This document shows, one piece after another, positions 45,611-57,701 of a stretch of DNA of 62,000 bases. The DNA comes from Phoronis australis (Eukaryota; Phoronida; Phoronidae). The notes under the pieces were generated by a model. It was not told where the DNA came from. It did no database searches and saw nothing but the letters and a program-made list of their open reading frames with translations. The stretch covers positions 7,702 to 69,701 of the forward strand of contig NMRA01000513.1 of assembly GCA_002633005.1 (NCBI GenBank), given 5' to 3'. Position numbers and translations under genes: made by a program. Each line of letters opens with the position of its first letter. The stretch's first letter is position 1.

Positions 45611-45991
45611 TCACGTACCCAATATAGACCCCTGCGAGACACCTCGTAGAATTGGAACTGTGTTAGATTTTGTGTTGTTAATTTGAACATACTGAGCCCG
45701 ATTAGAGAAATAGTTTCTCAAGAAACTTAAAGACCAGGGGTTACAACTATAATATAGAAGTTTGTCAAGTAAAATTGAATGATTCCAAGAGTCAGAAGCT
45801 TTGGAAAGATCAACTAGAATGGCCAGTGGCAATTTATTATTTCCCATAGCCCTGACAATTCTATCCATAGTTTCAGCTAAAGCCAGTTCTGTCGAGTGCC
45901 CCCCACAAAAAACACACTGGGTGAGATGTAGCAAGCCATTAGATTGAAAAAAATCTTTGAAAAGCAAGGAAGAACAGAGATAGGCCTGCAA
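45611..45991 (-). pseudogene. Reverse transcriptase fingers/palm segment, LINE 1
   Basis: Contains the 'D-L-S-K-A-x-D-x-W-x-H' motif A, with the aspartate intact although F/Y is replaced (KASDSW), and motif B 'GVSQGSILG'. In frame with the YADD block except for one stop. Confidence 0.8.
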
Positions 45992-46504
45992 TTATCTAAG
46001 AACAACGGGTCCTCTTTTTAAATACAGGCAATTTCCATATTGTCTGGAAAAAAATTGGTTGAAAATGGACTGATTAAACACAACACACAATGGTTCAATC
46101 AATAGGTTACTTAGACATTTTATTACTTTCATAGATATGCCATCATGACCACAAGTAGGTTTAGCTGGAAAAGAATAAATCACTTTTCTAATATCAATTG
46201 CAGAAACTGATTCAAAGTCAAATCTGCATGTAGCAGCGGAGTCATGATCTAAAAATGACATATGTGACATACTTGAAGACAGAGTAGGCAGGGAGTGTGA
46301 GGCAATATTACTAAAATAATTATTAACATGATCAACAATCTCACCCTCGTCACAAACCATTTCATCATTTATGTTAAATCTAGTAAGATTATTTGATAAG
46401 ATATTATTATTCAGTAAATTATTAATTTCATTCCAAGTGTCCTTGGGAGAACCAACATGGGCCCGAAAGTGTTTGTGATAGTAAAATCTCTTAGCACTTT
46501 TCAC
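45992..46504 (-). pseudogene. Reverse transcriptase N-terminal segment, LINE 1
   Basis: 170 open codons including a basic start, NEINNLLNNN, the acidic linker and CGHDGISMKVIK (RT motif 1-2 'G-x-D-x-I'). Frame-shifted relative to the next block near 45990. Confidence 0.75.
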
Positions 46505-46580
46505 ATTTTTTTTAAATAATGTTATAGGTTTTTAGGTTTGTTTTTAATGAGACAAAGTTACTAGCACTTTGAGGGGTTGA

Positions 46581-46838
46581 CTAGAGTCGTTTGTATAGCT
46601 TGTCTCTAAACCTAAGAGAGTTTAAAATACCTTGGGAGACCCAAAGATTCTTTTTGTGCTTACATTTATTGAATCTTACTTTTCTTACTTTATTGAACTT
46701 ATTTAAACAAGCAAGAACAGAGTCCGAAAGTAAATTATAATTCATACTGGGGTCACCATCCAAATTTGTATCCATGTGAGGAAGTACAGTGTATGACGAA
46801 AATTCATCGTACACCTTTTTCAAACAATCGTCATTCAT
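46581..46838 (-). pseudogene. Endonuclease-RT linker, LINE 1
   Basis: MNDDCLKKVYDEFSSYTV..., then KHKKNLWVSQGILNSLRFRDKLYK. The 'K-P-W-x-S-x-G-I-x-x-S-I-x-x-R-D-x-L' linker motif of Jockey/CR1-like elements is clearly visible. Confidence 0.75.
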
Positions 46839-47009
46839 GACATTTCTGTAAGCAAATTTGGGGGCTCTTGCCTTTTTTACTGTTCTCTTAAAACAAGAGA
46901 AAATAGGTAAATGATCAGAGATATTAGAAAAATAGATCCCGGAAACTGGATCAATGTTAGAACAGCTAATAAATTTGTAGAAAATGTTGTCATAAGGGAA
47001 GCGGAAAAC

Positions 47010-47291
47010 TCAGAGAAACGTGTGGGAAATGAAATCGTCGGAGAAAAACCATTTAATGACAGTGTTGTAGAATTCTCCAAACAAGGGCCTCTCATCCACT
47101 TTTAAGAGATTGATATTAAAATCACCTGCCAAAATGACATGACAGTTGGTTTGGCCAAGTTTATTAACCAATGGATTAAAATTATCTAGAAATATCCGTA
47201 TGTTTAAATTGTCATTTTCTTTGGGGGGTTTATAAATATTGCCAAGAATAAAATTTTTCTTATGAATGTGTGTTACCCTACACCATGTCAC
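47010..47291 (-). pseudogene. Endonuclease domain remnant, LINE 1
   Basis: Has ILGNIYKPP and HVILAGDFNINLL, the motif of the apurinic-type endonuclease of LINEs (G-D-F-N). The upstream catalytic parts are absent because of 5' truncation at about 47291. Confidence 0.75.
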
Positions 47292-47294
47292 AGA

Positions 47295-47848
47295 TGTGTA
47301 ACGAACGAAAAATGGCGCCGTTTCTTTTTTCCGTTACAACAATGGCGTTACCACTCCACGGCACTAAATATGTAAATAATTTTGTATAGCGGCGTACAAT
47401 TCAGTTATTGTTAAGAATATAGCAATGATAATTATAAACTAGAATTTAGACCATATTGTTGTTCAGATTGCTTTGTACCTTACAATTTCCTCTTTAAGAT
47501 GAAAGGCTAAACATCATTAAAGTCTAACTTCAACGGAATTTTATTATTTTAGATGTACTGTGATACCCAGATACATGTAGTCCTAGCACAGCCTTAGTAA
47601 AATAAGAGAACGCCAGTTCAATCACTCGAATTTAAGCTCGTCAAATGATAAGTGAAGCTGCCTTTTCGTGCCATGTTGCGTCACCGCGAGATCCCAGCAC
47701 AAACAACAAAAGGTTGTAATGATTAGGAGTCAGAATAGAACACTATTGCGCCCTGCGGGTGTTATTCGCAGCTGTTTGAATCAAAAGGTGATTCTCGCGG
47801 TGACGTAGACAATAGCGAGCCACTACGTCTAACAGTTCGTTACATTTG
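47295..47848. mobile_element. Possible inverted-repeat element adjoining LINE 1
   Basis: GTAACGAAC at about 47297 is inverted at about 47836-47844. Inside, GCGTCACCGCGAGA (47678-47691) is inverted at 47793-47806 with one mismatch. The inner inverted repeat is solid; the outer pair is only about nine bases. Confidence 0.4.
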
Positions 47849-47929
47849 ACAATTTATGGCACTAGTGGGTTCAGAGCGATGCTCTTAACATACTGTAGGA
47901 ACCAAATTCACATGTGTTACCGTTAAAGA

Positions 47930-48557
47930 AAGGCTTAAAGCTTGGAAAACGAGTGACGGTTCAATCCACCGCCGTGTTGTCACAAAACGATACAGGAAGT
48001 GACCTTTAACACAATTTCACAAAAAGCTGCAAAATGGAGGTAGTCGATTCCAAAATAAGGCCCTCTCTCCGTGTGCGGCCCCTTTAGAATTTGCCAATAA
48101 AAGCACAAAAGGGCGCCAATTAAATATCATCAATGCCATCCTTCAAGGTCGGGGCCTGTGAATAAGAAAATATCTATATTTTTTCGAAAATCAAGAAGTG
48201 CGCAACAATTGATGTCAGGTTATCAATTTTTCTCAACTGATATACACTTTCGACAAAAATATATTGACTGTTGTCTCCGTTATCGCTTGCCAGAGAGGAG
48301 CCTCTAGAAAAATATAGTTTTGCGTTCGCAAAACTGACTTCTTGAATTTAAAAATCCAATAAATTAGTACGCAACGCAAGAGCTTCTTTACAAAACTTTC
48401 TCGATTTTTTGAAGTTTATGTACGAGTATGAATGGTTACGTGCACATTTTCAAGTGCGTTTAGACGACCTGTGCTGCAAAAGCGGAGACCCTAACAATGT
48501 CCTGGCCAGGGTTCTCATCAAAAAGTAAACCATGCACTGTTGTTAAATGTTCTCAGC
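47930..48557. repeat. Long dispersed repeat, 3' part copy
   Basis: Matches about 1400-1990 and 2262-2320 of the fullest copy in the same order, about 75-80 percent similar by eye, without the 260-base insert found there. Confidence 0.65.
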
Positions 48558-48682
48558 TCGGATAATCCAGAAGATCACCGTCAAAGGTTCCGGTAAAGGA
48601 AGCCTGCTTGTTTGACGAATTCACCAACCAAATACTGTACATGTACGTTCCTAGATGGAATCAAATTATAAGAATCACGGGC

Positions 48683-48786
48683 AATAGTCTGATATAACGT
48701 GCCTGCATTTTGAGAACCAGTTTGATGCCCGTTATTTAGTGGAGAAAACTGGTTCTCAAAATTCAGGCATGCTATATCAGACCATT
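48683..48786. mobile_element. 104-bp hairpin element
   Basis: AATAGTCTGATATAACGTGC... is mirrored by ...GCATGCTATATCAGACCATT, with an almost perfect stem of about 40 bases. The inner stem is TTTTGAGAACCAGTTT / AAACTGGTTCTCAAAA and the loop contains GATGCCCGTTAT. The core is shared with 32283-32338. Confidence 0.7.
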
Positions 48787-51192
48787 ACCGATTCAGTAAT
48801 TGCACCAGATCTATTAAAATACAAATAGGCTTGCTCCGAACTTACTGTTACTATACTTCCGGTGTTACAACAGGTTGGACATAGCCGTGAAGCGCTTTAA
48901 GTAGTAAACTGTCTACTCATAAATCGAGCGAATAAGAAGTACATTTACGTGCCACTGAGTGTACTGGCTTAGAAATATTAGCAGACTCATCGTCAAAATG
49001 CTATGGATCACGTGGTACTTCAGGAACGGTTCCTGGCTCCGAAACATTAACCGGCTCAACATCAAAATGCTGTGAAATATACGTCAGCTCGGGACATAAA
49101 ATATTCACCTACATACATGTACATGTATCTTTTATTGTCGTCCGACACATCAATTTCAGTACCAGCTCAACTTTCCATGCCAAAAAACTCGCTCTCTAGC
49201 ATGAGCCATCTCTAATTCCAATAAGAGCTGAATTTTATGTGATTCTACTCTCTTAGAATCTAGTTCAGCTGTCCTTTTAATCGACGACTGTCACCTGGTC
49301 CTGGTTCACTCATGGCTTGCTTTCAAGTCGCGGCTAAGGTCACGTCTGCTCTAAAACTTTCTGTACCGGTATGTTGGGCAGCAGATTCCCGCCGTCGGTG
49401 GTCAGTCAGAAACCAGTGCTGCTCACCTTTGTTGGTTCTTCTTGAAGTTTTTGAAAACGGCGATTTTCAAAGAAATTAGGAATGTTTCAAAACCCACTTG
49501 GCTTTAGGCTTATAGTAATTATCTGTACTGTTCACGTTTGATCAAATTAATTAGATCTGTCATTGAAAAAGGCCAATAAAGCAACTCCCTACTCTGTTTC
49601 CGCTTCCACCAAATGATTAAACTCTCGAAGTCTGCTCTAGTCTTTGAATTGCATACAAGTAAAATCTTGTTCATCAGCTAACTGTTGAGATCTTTTCACA
49701 TATCGCGACATCAACTAACGGCAAAATTACTCGGTGATGAAATGGCGTCGAGAATAAGACACTTTGTGATGTTGATATTTCTGCATATACTGCCGCCTTC
49801 TTTCCTTAAAAGGATAACAGATCCGGTTTTGGCCTATTAACAGCCTAAGATCCCATTATCTGAAACAAAATAACGGCCTCTAACCCATGAAATTTTGGAA
49901 GAAAATTTGTAAACTTTCAAAGTCTGCTAAATGGGCAAGCGGGACCTTCACTTTTATCGAATTACACGACCTCAGTGGGAAAGGACCACCCACCAAGGAC
50001 CGCAATATTCGATTTGTGAGATAGCGATTACGAGTGTTTAGTTGATGCCCGCCTTTATCGTTGACGATTGACGGTAATGATGCATTAGCAAACAACAGAA
50101 CGAAGATTGATTAAAATCATGAAAGCAGGGTTTATTATCTTTATAAAGGACTTTCTGTAATCGTTAGCAGGTGTTACTGTATATTGCTTCGTTTAATTAG
50201 GCCATGCAACTATACCACAGGAAGGATTTTCATTGGCAAGATGTGAGCAAATTCGCAGTTTACTTTTTTCTGTACGGTTGCAGTACTGTTTGCTTCAGTG
50301 TCAGCGTTCACTGCTTGTAGACTCAAGTTTTCATTGAAGTGGTTGACATGATTTGCAAGAGGCTTGTCTTGCTCTCAAAACAAAGACGTCGAGCTTCACT
50401 GGTTTATTATAGAGTCTTAAGCAGCATGTTGCAATAGGCATGCGCACCTGGCACTTGCAACATCAAGAACAGTAAAACGAGGACCAGAAAGTTAAAAACC
50501 TTTCCCGTGTCCCACTTGATACTAGTTACATTCAAATTCCCGCTTCAAGTTCAAAGCAATTGCGCAAATGCGGGTTCAGGGTAGACGCAGTCATTCAAAA
50601 GCCACTGACTTGCAAATTACTATTCAAAGCGGCAACACTCGCTCAGGTACATGTTCCAATGCAGTTAGTTAGTTAAAGGAGTCGCTAGGTGTAGCATCGT
50701 TACAGTGCTATAACGGTATGCCCTATTGCTGGGAAGTACAGTTATCCACGCTGTTTAATAGTAAGTACATGAACTGTGGTTTTCTCGCCAAGGCCAGGCG
50801 CTTTCAAACTTGGAATTGAAAGTGTTCGCCAAATACAGGTACAGTGTATGTTTTTCAACCAGTGTGGATTTGTGGATTGACGTGCATGAGTGTACATGTG
50901 TGTGCGTTTCCGTCCTTTTAAATTCAGCAGAAGCCGACGGTAAGTTAAATATAGGAAGTCCTTCGTCGTTGCTCAAAAAACAAAAATTAACTATAACCGT
51001 GTTTGCTTGCTCTGAGAAAAACACCGATGAGCACGTTCACATTTTCGGGGAAAATAGGTATAGACCCAATAAAAATTTCATCAATTGAGATAGACTTCTC
51101 TTGTCACTAGTGTCAATGGTGCACAGCCTCTCAGACTTTATACAAGCAACTAACTTGGTGGAAAAGTTTTCCAAGGTTAGATGACACAATTC
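48787..51192. other. Intergenic stretch, no gene seen
   Basis: Short open frames only. No exon set with compatible splice sites and no known repeat was recognised. Confidence 0.35.
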
Positions 51193-51274
51193 CGAAGGTT
51201 CGCTACTCTGAAGGTCCATTACTGCGAAGATTCGCCACTTTCGAAAGTTCACTACTCCTAATGTCCATACTTCC
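51193..51274. repeat. ~16-bp tandem repeat, five diverged units
   Basis: Units read GAAGGTTCGCTACTCT, GAAGGTCCATTACTGC, GAAGATTCGCCACTTTC, GAAAGTTCACTACTCC and TAATGTCCATACTTCC. The alternating TTCG/TCCA suggests a 32-base higher-order unit. Confidence 0.7.
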
Positions 51275-51346
51275 AAAACCTGCCCCAGGAGTTGCTCAGC
51301 ACCACATCCAGATTCTAATTCACAACCTTGCACATATTCACTAGTA

Positions 51347-51400
51347 AGACCGAGTTCAGATGAGCAGGAGACACCTCAAACCACTGGGCTGCACAGTTCA
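51347..51400. repeat. SINE fragment related to 43830-43947
   Basis: GACCGAGTTCAGATGAGCAGGAGACAC, followed by CAAACCACTGGGCT, matches the tail part of the 43.8-kb SINE. No A/B box pair is intact. Confidence 0.45.
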
Positions 51401-53054
51401 TTACTCTGATTGTCGTAACAAACATGAATAAATTGTTGTTTATGTGTCCATTTAGTAACCATTTAAAGGGTGCCCGAACGTTGACTAGTTCTTAATACAT
51501 TGATTTAGTTGTTTACAAATGAGCTCGGTTACAGTCACTGCCAAAGTCTAGATCCAAGCAGGTTTTTTTAGTAAAAAAAGTTCGCTAAAGGGAGGTTGTT
51601 TTGAAAACTCAGAAGTTAGCGCCTTGGTCTACGTATTTTTGTAAAAATCACTGTGTGGGGAGTTGCTGGCGTACAGTGGTGGGGGTAATTTGTCAACGGA
51701 ATCACGGACACCCTGAAATATTGGGAACCCTATTTTGGACACCCTATTTTCGAAATCCTGGATGAATCCCTGAATACAAATTGAACATGCTTTAAACAAG
51801 GCAAGTTTAAATACTTTAAACGAAAAACTGTGATACCTATGTATGGTGAGGATTGTGAGTTGTGAGTTGAATCAAATGTGAAATGTCGCTCCATGAGATA
51901 TTATGAAAATTAAGTGGAACAATGCCTCACGGTTTCTTCAGGGGACCTGCTTCTATGACCAGTTAGGGACTCCTCCGAAGAATTTGTATAGGCGATTCGA
52001 CTAAACCACTCATTCTAAAAGTACTAGTACGGATGACGAGAAAAGGTTTAAACACTACAATTTGACTCATTTTACCGGGAGCAATCACAAGAAAATTTGC
52101 TGACACTTTTATCATCATTTTGAATTTGATCATAGCTTACGGTTACTTTGTTAATTAATGTGTTTATATTTTAGTTTCAACTTGATTGTGACGCAAGATA
52201 AACCAATTAAGGTAATTTAGGTAATTTAAGGTTTACCAGAAGGATGAAATAACAAAAAAATCAGGTTTTACTTGTATCACAACGAGGTGAATTTCTTGTT
52301 GCACTGTATTTTAAAACAGATCCAGGTATAATTAATTGTCTTGAGGAACATGTTCTATAAACAGATGTTTATTTTTAATTGCGTCCATCTAATTGCTTGT
52401 GGTGACATATTGTCTAACAGCTGAAGCTGACCTCTGCTCATTCGGACAACAGTACCCAAACAGGTGACATCAGCTCTGAGACTTGCATAATGTTGACCTC
52501 GAGTTCATTGTTCGTGTAATTCTATTTTGAATGAGATTTTCTAATTTAGGTATGTAATTTTTTGATTAACAATGTACATAAATATATATCCTAAATTGTT
52601 TTAACTGATTGGAGATAATACTTTTGGTTGGCTTCAGCACATCTGAAGACAGGAGCAGGCGCTTCCTGTTTAAATCACTACAGTAGCTATTCGAATAAAT
52701 AGCCTACAATGTAAGTTGTTTAATAAGACCTAATTAAGGGACCAATTTTTCTAAGAAACCTGTTCCAATAAATAATACCTACAAAAATTACGCTTTAATT
52801 CCGCAGTACCTTATTCCCAAGGTCAAGTTGTTTGAGCAATGCCTTACTCCAGATTCACCACTTGTAATTGCCTGACAATTTATTGTTTTAAAACTTTACC
52901 CATCGTCCTGAAAGCAATTGAAACAATGTAGATTTTCTGAATAACAGGCCATAGACACTATTAATAGAAATGTTTCGAAGACGGCTGGTTACCTGAGCTG
53001 GAACAATACGTCAGCTCTCGTTACGTCACTATGACGTATTAGTCCCGCCTGCTT
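51401..53054. other. Intergenic stretch, no gene seen
   Basis: AT-rich, without supported features. Any upstream portion of the decayed gene at 53055 is not recognisable here. Confidence 0.35.
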
Positions 53055-55340
53055 CAGGAGGCCTCAGTGGCTACAGCTGGTATAGCTGATTCCTTTCTTC
53101 AAGCCTCACACTTGACTCGAACAAGACATGCACACCAGGTGACAGCTCTGTCTCTGGCAAAGCTACAGGAAGAACCATTTCTTATTGTAAAAATGAAGGT
53201 GCTGTTTTGGGCTGAGGAGTCTCCAGTAGGAAAAGTGATAGCTCAATGAGAATTCCAAAATTTGAGTTTTGGAATGTTATCTTTCATGTCCAGTTACTGA
53301 TCTTGATGTTCGTCCTTGGTCATGGTGAATGCAACTTTCCGCTGTGCATTGATGTCTTTGAATCTCTTGCGTCCTATTTCTTTGCTCTTGATCTTCAAAA
53401 TTATGCAAGATGGGTCTCTCTCTACATCCAAGACGTGAGTGCTATACCAGTTAACGTACGACAGCATCTGAAGGATGTTTTCAAATACACGGCACAGATT
53501 CTGTGCTGTTGCAATTGACTAGGCGGATGAAGAAAATAACGCCTTAGTCCAAGACAGTGGTGGGGCTATTGGACTAACTGAAAATCCAAATGATTTGACA
53601 GGTGAATGGCGTTTGGGTCCGAGCTATAGCCAGGTTGCTGACTGAGTTTGATTGTCAATCGTTTTGAAGACAATAGCGAGGATAAAAACCGCCAAAAAGA
53701 CATTCTTTCCTTCCAGAACAACTTTAAAAACCATGTGAACAGTTCGTGTGGTGTAAGGTGTCAGTTCAGCAAACTAAAGGGAAACACTTTCTTTGACCAT
53801 GGTGATGAACTTATGACGTTAGATACGCTACAGGTCTTCAGACTATCGAAGTGGCTGGAAACAGCAATATGACAACTATAAGCAAACAGTCGTAATTGAA
53901 AAGTCCCAACCAATAAAGACCCCTATCAAGAAAAAACAATTAGTTTGTTGTTTCCAAAACAGTTAACGGGAAGGCAAAAAGAGTGACTCAGCAGCGCATG
54001 GATGACATCAAGAAAGACTGCAGCTTATATAGTCAGGTTTTTATACCTAGTCAAATTCTAGAAGGATGATTTACTTATACAAGAGAATCATTCTTGGCCA
54101 CCATCCCTGAACCAGAACGATAGTCTCGGTTTACTCTCACAGAAGTCACACTTGCTCAAAATGTTGGAAATTCCTCATCTAGACGTTCCTGAATCCGTCG
54201 ATACCAAAGTGTTTGATGGGCCAGCTATTGTGCGCAAATTTTCTCCAAACGAATCAGCGACATTCGGACAGTTCAGTGAAAACTGCTAATTAAGTGGGCA
54301 AATTCTAACCTTCACAACTGCTGCAGAGTTGACATTGTGTTTGATGCTTACATTGAAGACAGCTTGAAGGCCACCGCTGGTAGAGGTACAGGTGATCTTG
54401 CCAAAGTTCCACACCAAACGCAACTGTCTCTATACTTCCAGAATTTCTTGCAAACTCAAAGAACAAAGAGGAATTGTTCATGCTGTTAGCTGAAGATATC
54501 TTTAGCAATCGCGTATCCTCCAGGACATATATATATGTTACCCACGGTCACTCTGTTCTTTCCTCTGTTTCTGACATACCACCGAGAGTCAGACACCTGT
54601 ATGTGCTTGATGTACATTGCGGACGCTTTGATCAAAGGTAATCAGAGAATACTGGTTTCTACAATTGATACTGATGTTGTGGTCGTTCTTCTTGGTGTTT
54701 TTGATCAGCTTAAGGCTTTGCAGCCAGCAATTCAATTACGGGTAGTGGTTATAGCTGGAAAGAACGCACGGGAACTCTTCGTCAAGAGTTTGTTTGACTA
54801 GCTTACAGGTTGTAGGTACGATCTGTGTGTAATACTACCTATGTTCCATGCCTTAACAGAGTTGGACACAACGTCCCAGATCTATGGAAAAGGGAAGAAA
54901 ACAGCATGGGAGACATGAAAAGCTTACCGTTATGCTACTCAGGCATTCTCGTGCCGGCAATCAAATCCTTTCAGCAACTCACTGTGGACAATCGGGAATT
55001 CAAGACAATTGAGACATTTACATGTTTGGTTTATGATCGAAAAGTCAAAACCAGCCAAATCAATACTTTATGAAAGGAGCTTTTCCAACAAAAAGTTCAG
55101 ATCATGCCAAATTTATCGCCTACCCAATCTCCTCTGATAAAGCAAGTTAACAAATGCTTGTATCAGGCTGGCAGTCTGATGCCCATCCACGGGAAACCAA
55201 GTCCATAGAGGTTTGGATGGCAGAGTGACAAGGGCCAACAATGCACACCTTACTGGATAGACATGCCTGAAATCTCCAAAGCTGGTGAGCAGCTCATGGT
55301 TGCAAGAGCATACCATTATAGGGCAAGAGATATAAATTAA
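53055..55340 (+). pseudogene. Broken copy of a large uncharacterised invertebrate gene family
   Basis: Co-linear fragments in shifting frames occur in this order: 'TAGIADSFLQASHLTRTRHA' (53070), 'FEFWNVI...LILMFVLGHGE' and 'YFFALDLQNYARWVSLYIQD' (53260-53430), 'ENNALVQDSGGAIGLTENP' (about 53530-53600), 'VDIVFDAYIEDSLKATAGRG' (about 54330-54400), 'ADALIKGNQRILVSTIDTDV' (54620-54680), 'LPMFHALTELDT' and 'GKGKKTAWET' (54830-54915), and 'LPEISKAGEQLMVARA' (about 55265-55310). I recognise this series as a widespread, often high-copy family of predicted proteins in marine invertebrates, with no assigned function. Full members are about 1,000 residues; this copy has many stops, frame changes and deletions and lacks the N-terminal third and the cysteine-rich C-terminus. 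The clustered Asp residues (VDIVFD, IDTDVVV) suggest a metal-dependent nuclease fold, but that is inference. Confidence 0.65.
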
Positions 55341-56320
55341 AAGCAATTCCTAAGCATGCACAACACTTAGCAAATACCGGGGAACATGTCAGTAACATGG
55401 TTTGTTATGGACCAAAGAAACATATGATAATGTTAATTGAATTCTGGGGTCTGCAATGACAATTTGAGATTAATTTGTTTTATTGTATTGATATTATAAG
55501 CAGATGAAAATCGGATTATATGTAGACAGGAGCTAGAAGAAGTATACTAAGGACATTATTGAAAGCTGGCCTCCTGAGTTTTTAGTATACTGTCAAGTTC
55601 TATGCATATATTGGTCTCTTTATCATAACATCAACTGAATTTTCATAATAATTGTACAAATTAATGATAAATCTAATAAATTTTTGGTAAGAAAACTTAT
55701 TTGTTGTTGTATTACTAGTCTTGCACCAGATCAGAATAGATGATTTTATTAAAATTGCAGTTGGTTAGTTAAATTTTGGCGGCCATATTAGAATTATGCA
55801 AATGAGGGGTCTTAATATTATGAGGAAAAGATATTGCGATGTCATTATGATAGATTTCTAGTTAATAAAGTACTATTACCTAGCCTTAAAATGAGTGATA
55901 ATCTCTCAAGCAACCATAGATTTGTTACTGGGCGGCCATTTTGTTTTTTGAGATTTGACCTTGACCTTGACCTCAAAATTTGGGCAACCGATCCCCATGA
56001 GATTCAGCATGTCAAAAAGTACTTGTGTGCCAAATTTGGTGCTTTAATCCGACGTGTAAATGTTTTCGAGTTAAGGGCCTGGACTATCACAACTGTGTCC
56101 AACTCTGGCGGAGCACTCTCTTGGATCCTGGTGAAAGCAGCTCAAAATACTGCTAAAGGACCAGCTGTGAAAGTAGTCACATATCTTTAGATGGGCATGA
56201 GCTGTCTTTCAATATTTCCTGTGGCGCTTTTTATTGCCTATCTTACCAGAGAGTAACATTTTTGATGTTACTTATCTGTATTCACTATCTTTTCTTGTAA
56301 TTGTATTAGTCAAAATAAAT
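55341..56320. other. Unassigned stretch, possible diverged repeat
   Basis: Two GGCGGCCAT-containing blocks (about 55780 and 55932) are followed by 'GACCTTGACCTTGACC' and 'GTGCCAAATTTGGTGCTTTA'. This reads like a dispersed repeat rather than a gene, although 118 codons are open at 55834-56190. Confidence 0.3.
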
Positions 56321-56416
56321 GACCTTATGTCACCTACCTCGGTCTCCTTTTCATCTCTGGTACCGAGCTTGCGATGTACGACCTTATGTCGCCTACCTCC
56401 GTCTTCTTTTCATCTC
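56321..56416. repeat. 37-bp direct duplication
   Basis: GACCTTATGTCACCTACCTC followed by GGTCTCCTTTTCATCTC at 56321 recurs with four changes at 56380-56416, giving a 59-base period. Confidence 0.65.
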
Positions 56417-56814
56417 ATCATTTATGTATTATTCGGGACGTATGTCGATCATAAATACGTGTTTTTCTTTGTAAGCGAATTATTCATGGCATGTATTATC
56501 ACGATACTTATTTGTTTATTTATTCATTTATTAATGTAATATTTACAATGAGGATAGCCCCATCAGTTCACAGTGCTTTCCATGGGGGCCCTCACTAAAA
56601 TCTTAAAACGTTTTTCAAGTTAATTTCAAACCATCTCGAAAATGATATCACTATAAAGAGTGCGAAAGTACAAACATGTTGGTACCTAGTGCATCAAAAT
56701 CGACAATACGATGACAATGTTCTATCCCACCGGCTTGCACGGCCCATGACACTGGTACTAGATTCTCATGAATGCAGACAACACTAGCAATTTCGCTGAC
56801 TAAAATTTGAGCCA

Positions 56815-57165
56815 TACATAGCGAAAACGCTAGACAAGTGTGCTAGCCAGACAGCCCACCTGTCTGCGAAGAAGTTTTCGCCAGCACGAAAGTTGATGTC
56901 CAAATACATTCATCCTCTTAAAAATGTATCGATGGGATAATAGAACAAAATTCTCTTACCCTCGCGCATGTGTTTTCTTTGAATTAAGCGGTCTGGCTAC
57001 ATACATCTGTAAGTGCGCCTAGCGAAAGCGTCAGTGGCTTTTGGGTAACTCAAATCTCCAGCAAAAGCGAAAGTGACCATTGCGACCTTTCACTTTGCTG
57101 GCGTTTTTGCTCCCAGCGAAAGGGATTGCGAAAACGCTAGCGTTTTTGCCAACGTGTGAACAGAG
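56815..57165. repeat. GCGAAA/CGCTAGCG-rich repeat
   Basis: Repeated GCGAAAGCG/GCGAAAACGCTAG words in both orientations (56818, 57018, 57060-57140) end at GTTTTTGCCAACGTGTGAACAG. The arrangement suggests nested or inverted copies of a small DNA element. No gene. Confidence 0.4.
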
Positions 57166-57370
57166 TATTAGCTCCACACCATAAAATGGCCTCTCTGCTA
57201 TGACGTACACAAACTCACGGGATGCTAGCCAGTCTATCTCTATCTATATCTTTTACATGTATATTGACTGATATCCCGCCTTTAACGAAAGATACAAACA
57301 TTCAAGGTGAACACCGATCTTCATTACCACGATAATGAGTAACAGTGGCTAGTAAAATTTCAAGATGTGA

Positions 57371-57401
57371 CGGACTTAGCTCAGTGAGATAGGGGTAGCG
57401 T
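57371..57401 (+). mobile_element. tRNA-like A-box fragment of a SINE
   Basis: GGACTTAGCTCAGTGAGATAG resembles a tRNA 5' half with the A box. No B box follows because the family D element begins at 57412. Confidence 0.35.
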
Positions 57402-57411
57402 TCAACACAGT

Positions 57412-57557
57412 GGCGGATTTAGGAGAGAGTCAAGGGGGCCATGGCCCCTCTAAGATTATCTCCGATTTAATTTGGCAGTCCGGGGATGCGAATGTCTGAC
57501 AGCAAAATCCTGGCTAATACTAGGCCTGTCCCCTCAATTCTAAATCCTGTATCTGCC
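57412..57557. mobile_element. GGCGGA-ended element, family D
   Basis: 146 bases from GGCGGATTTAGG to about ATCTGCCC, with the same internal order as 12213-12322 and 17889-18034. It lies about 150 bases upstream of the membrane-protein exon, possibly within its promoter or 5' intron. Confidence 0.6.
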
Positions 57558-57701
57558 CATGTAATAAGTTAACGCTATGACCTTGCTAGGACCTCCCTTG
57601 AAAAGCAAGACTTCGCGATAACGACAACAAAAAACATTGAAGCAGCGGCCAATGCTCTGCAAGAATATCTGTGGTCAAACATTCATATTATAATTGTTTC
57701 A

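Larger units (their letters stand above)
44449..47291 (-). mobile_element. 5'-truncated, decayed non-LTR retrotransposon (Jockey/CR1-like)
   Basis: Minus-strand blocks in order: the end of an endonuclease domain (GNIYKPP, then ILAGDFNINLL; 47291-47010) and its C-terminal part (SDHLPIF type, about 46900); a linker (46838-46581); the reverse transcriptase start (KSAKRFYYHKHF... GHDGISMKVIK, 46504-45992); fingers and palm (LAILVDLSKASDSWNH and LRGVSQGSILG, 45991-45611); the active site LYADDTTV (near 45545); and thumb/C-terminal parts to about 44640. Stops and frame changes separate the blocks, including a TGA right after GSILGT. The 5' part of the endonuclease is missing, as is usual for target-primed insertions. 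Host function none. Confidence 0.85.

Noticed and set aside
55834-56190. 118-codon frame after the decayed gene
   Set aside because: It does not match the family that precedes it and overlaps repeat-like phrases.
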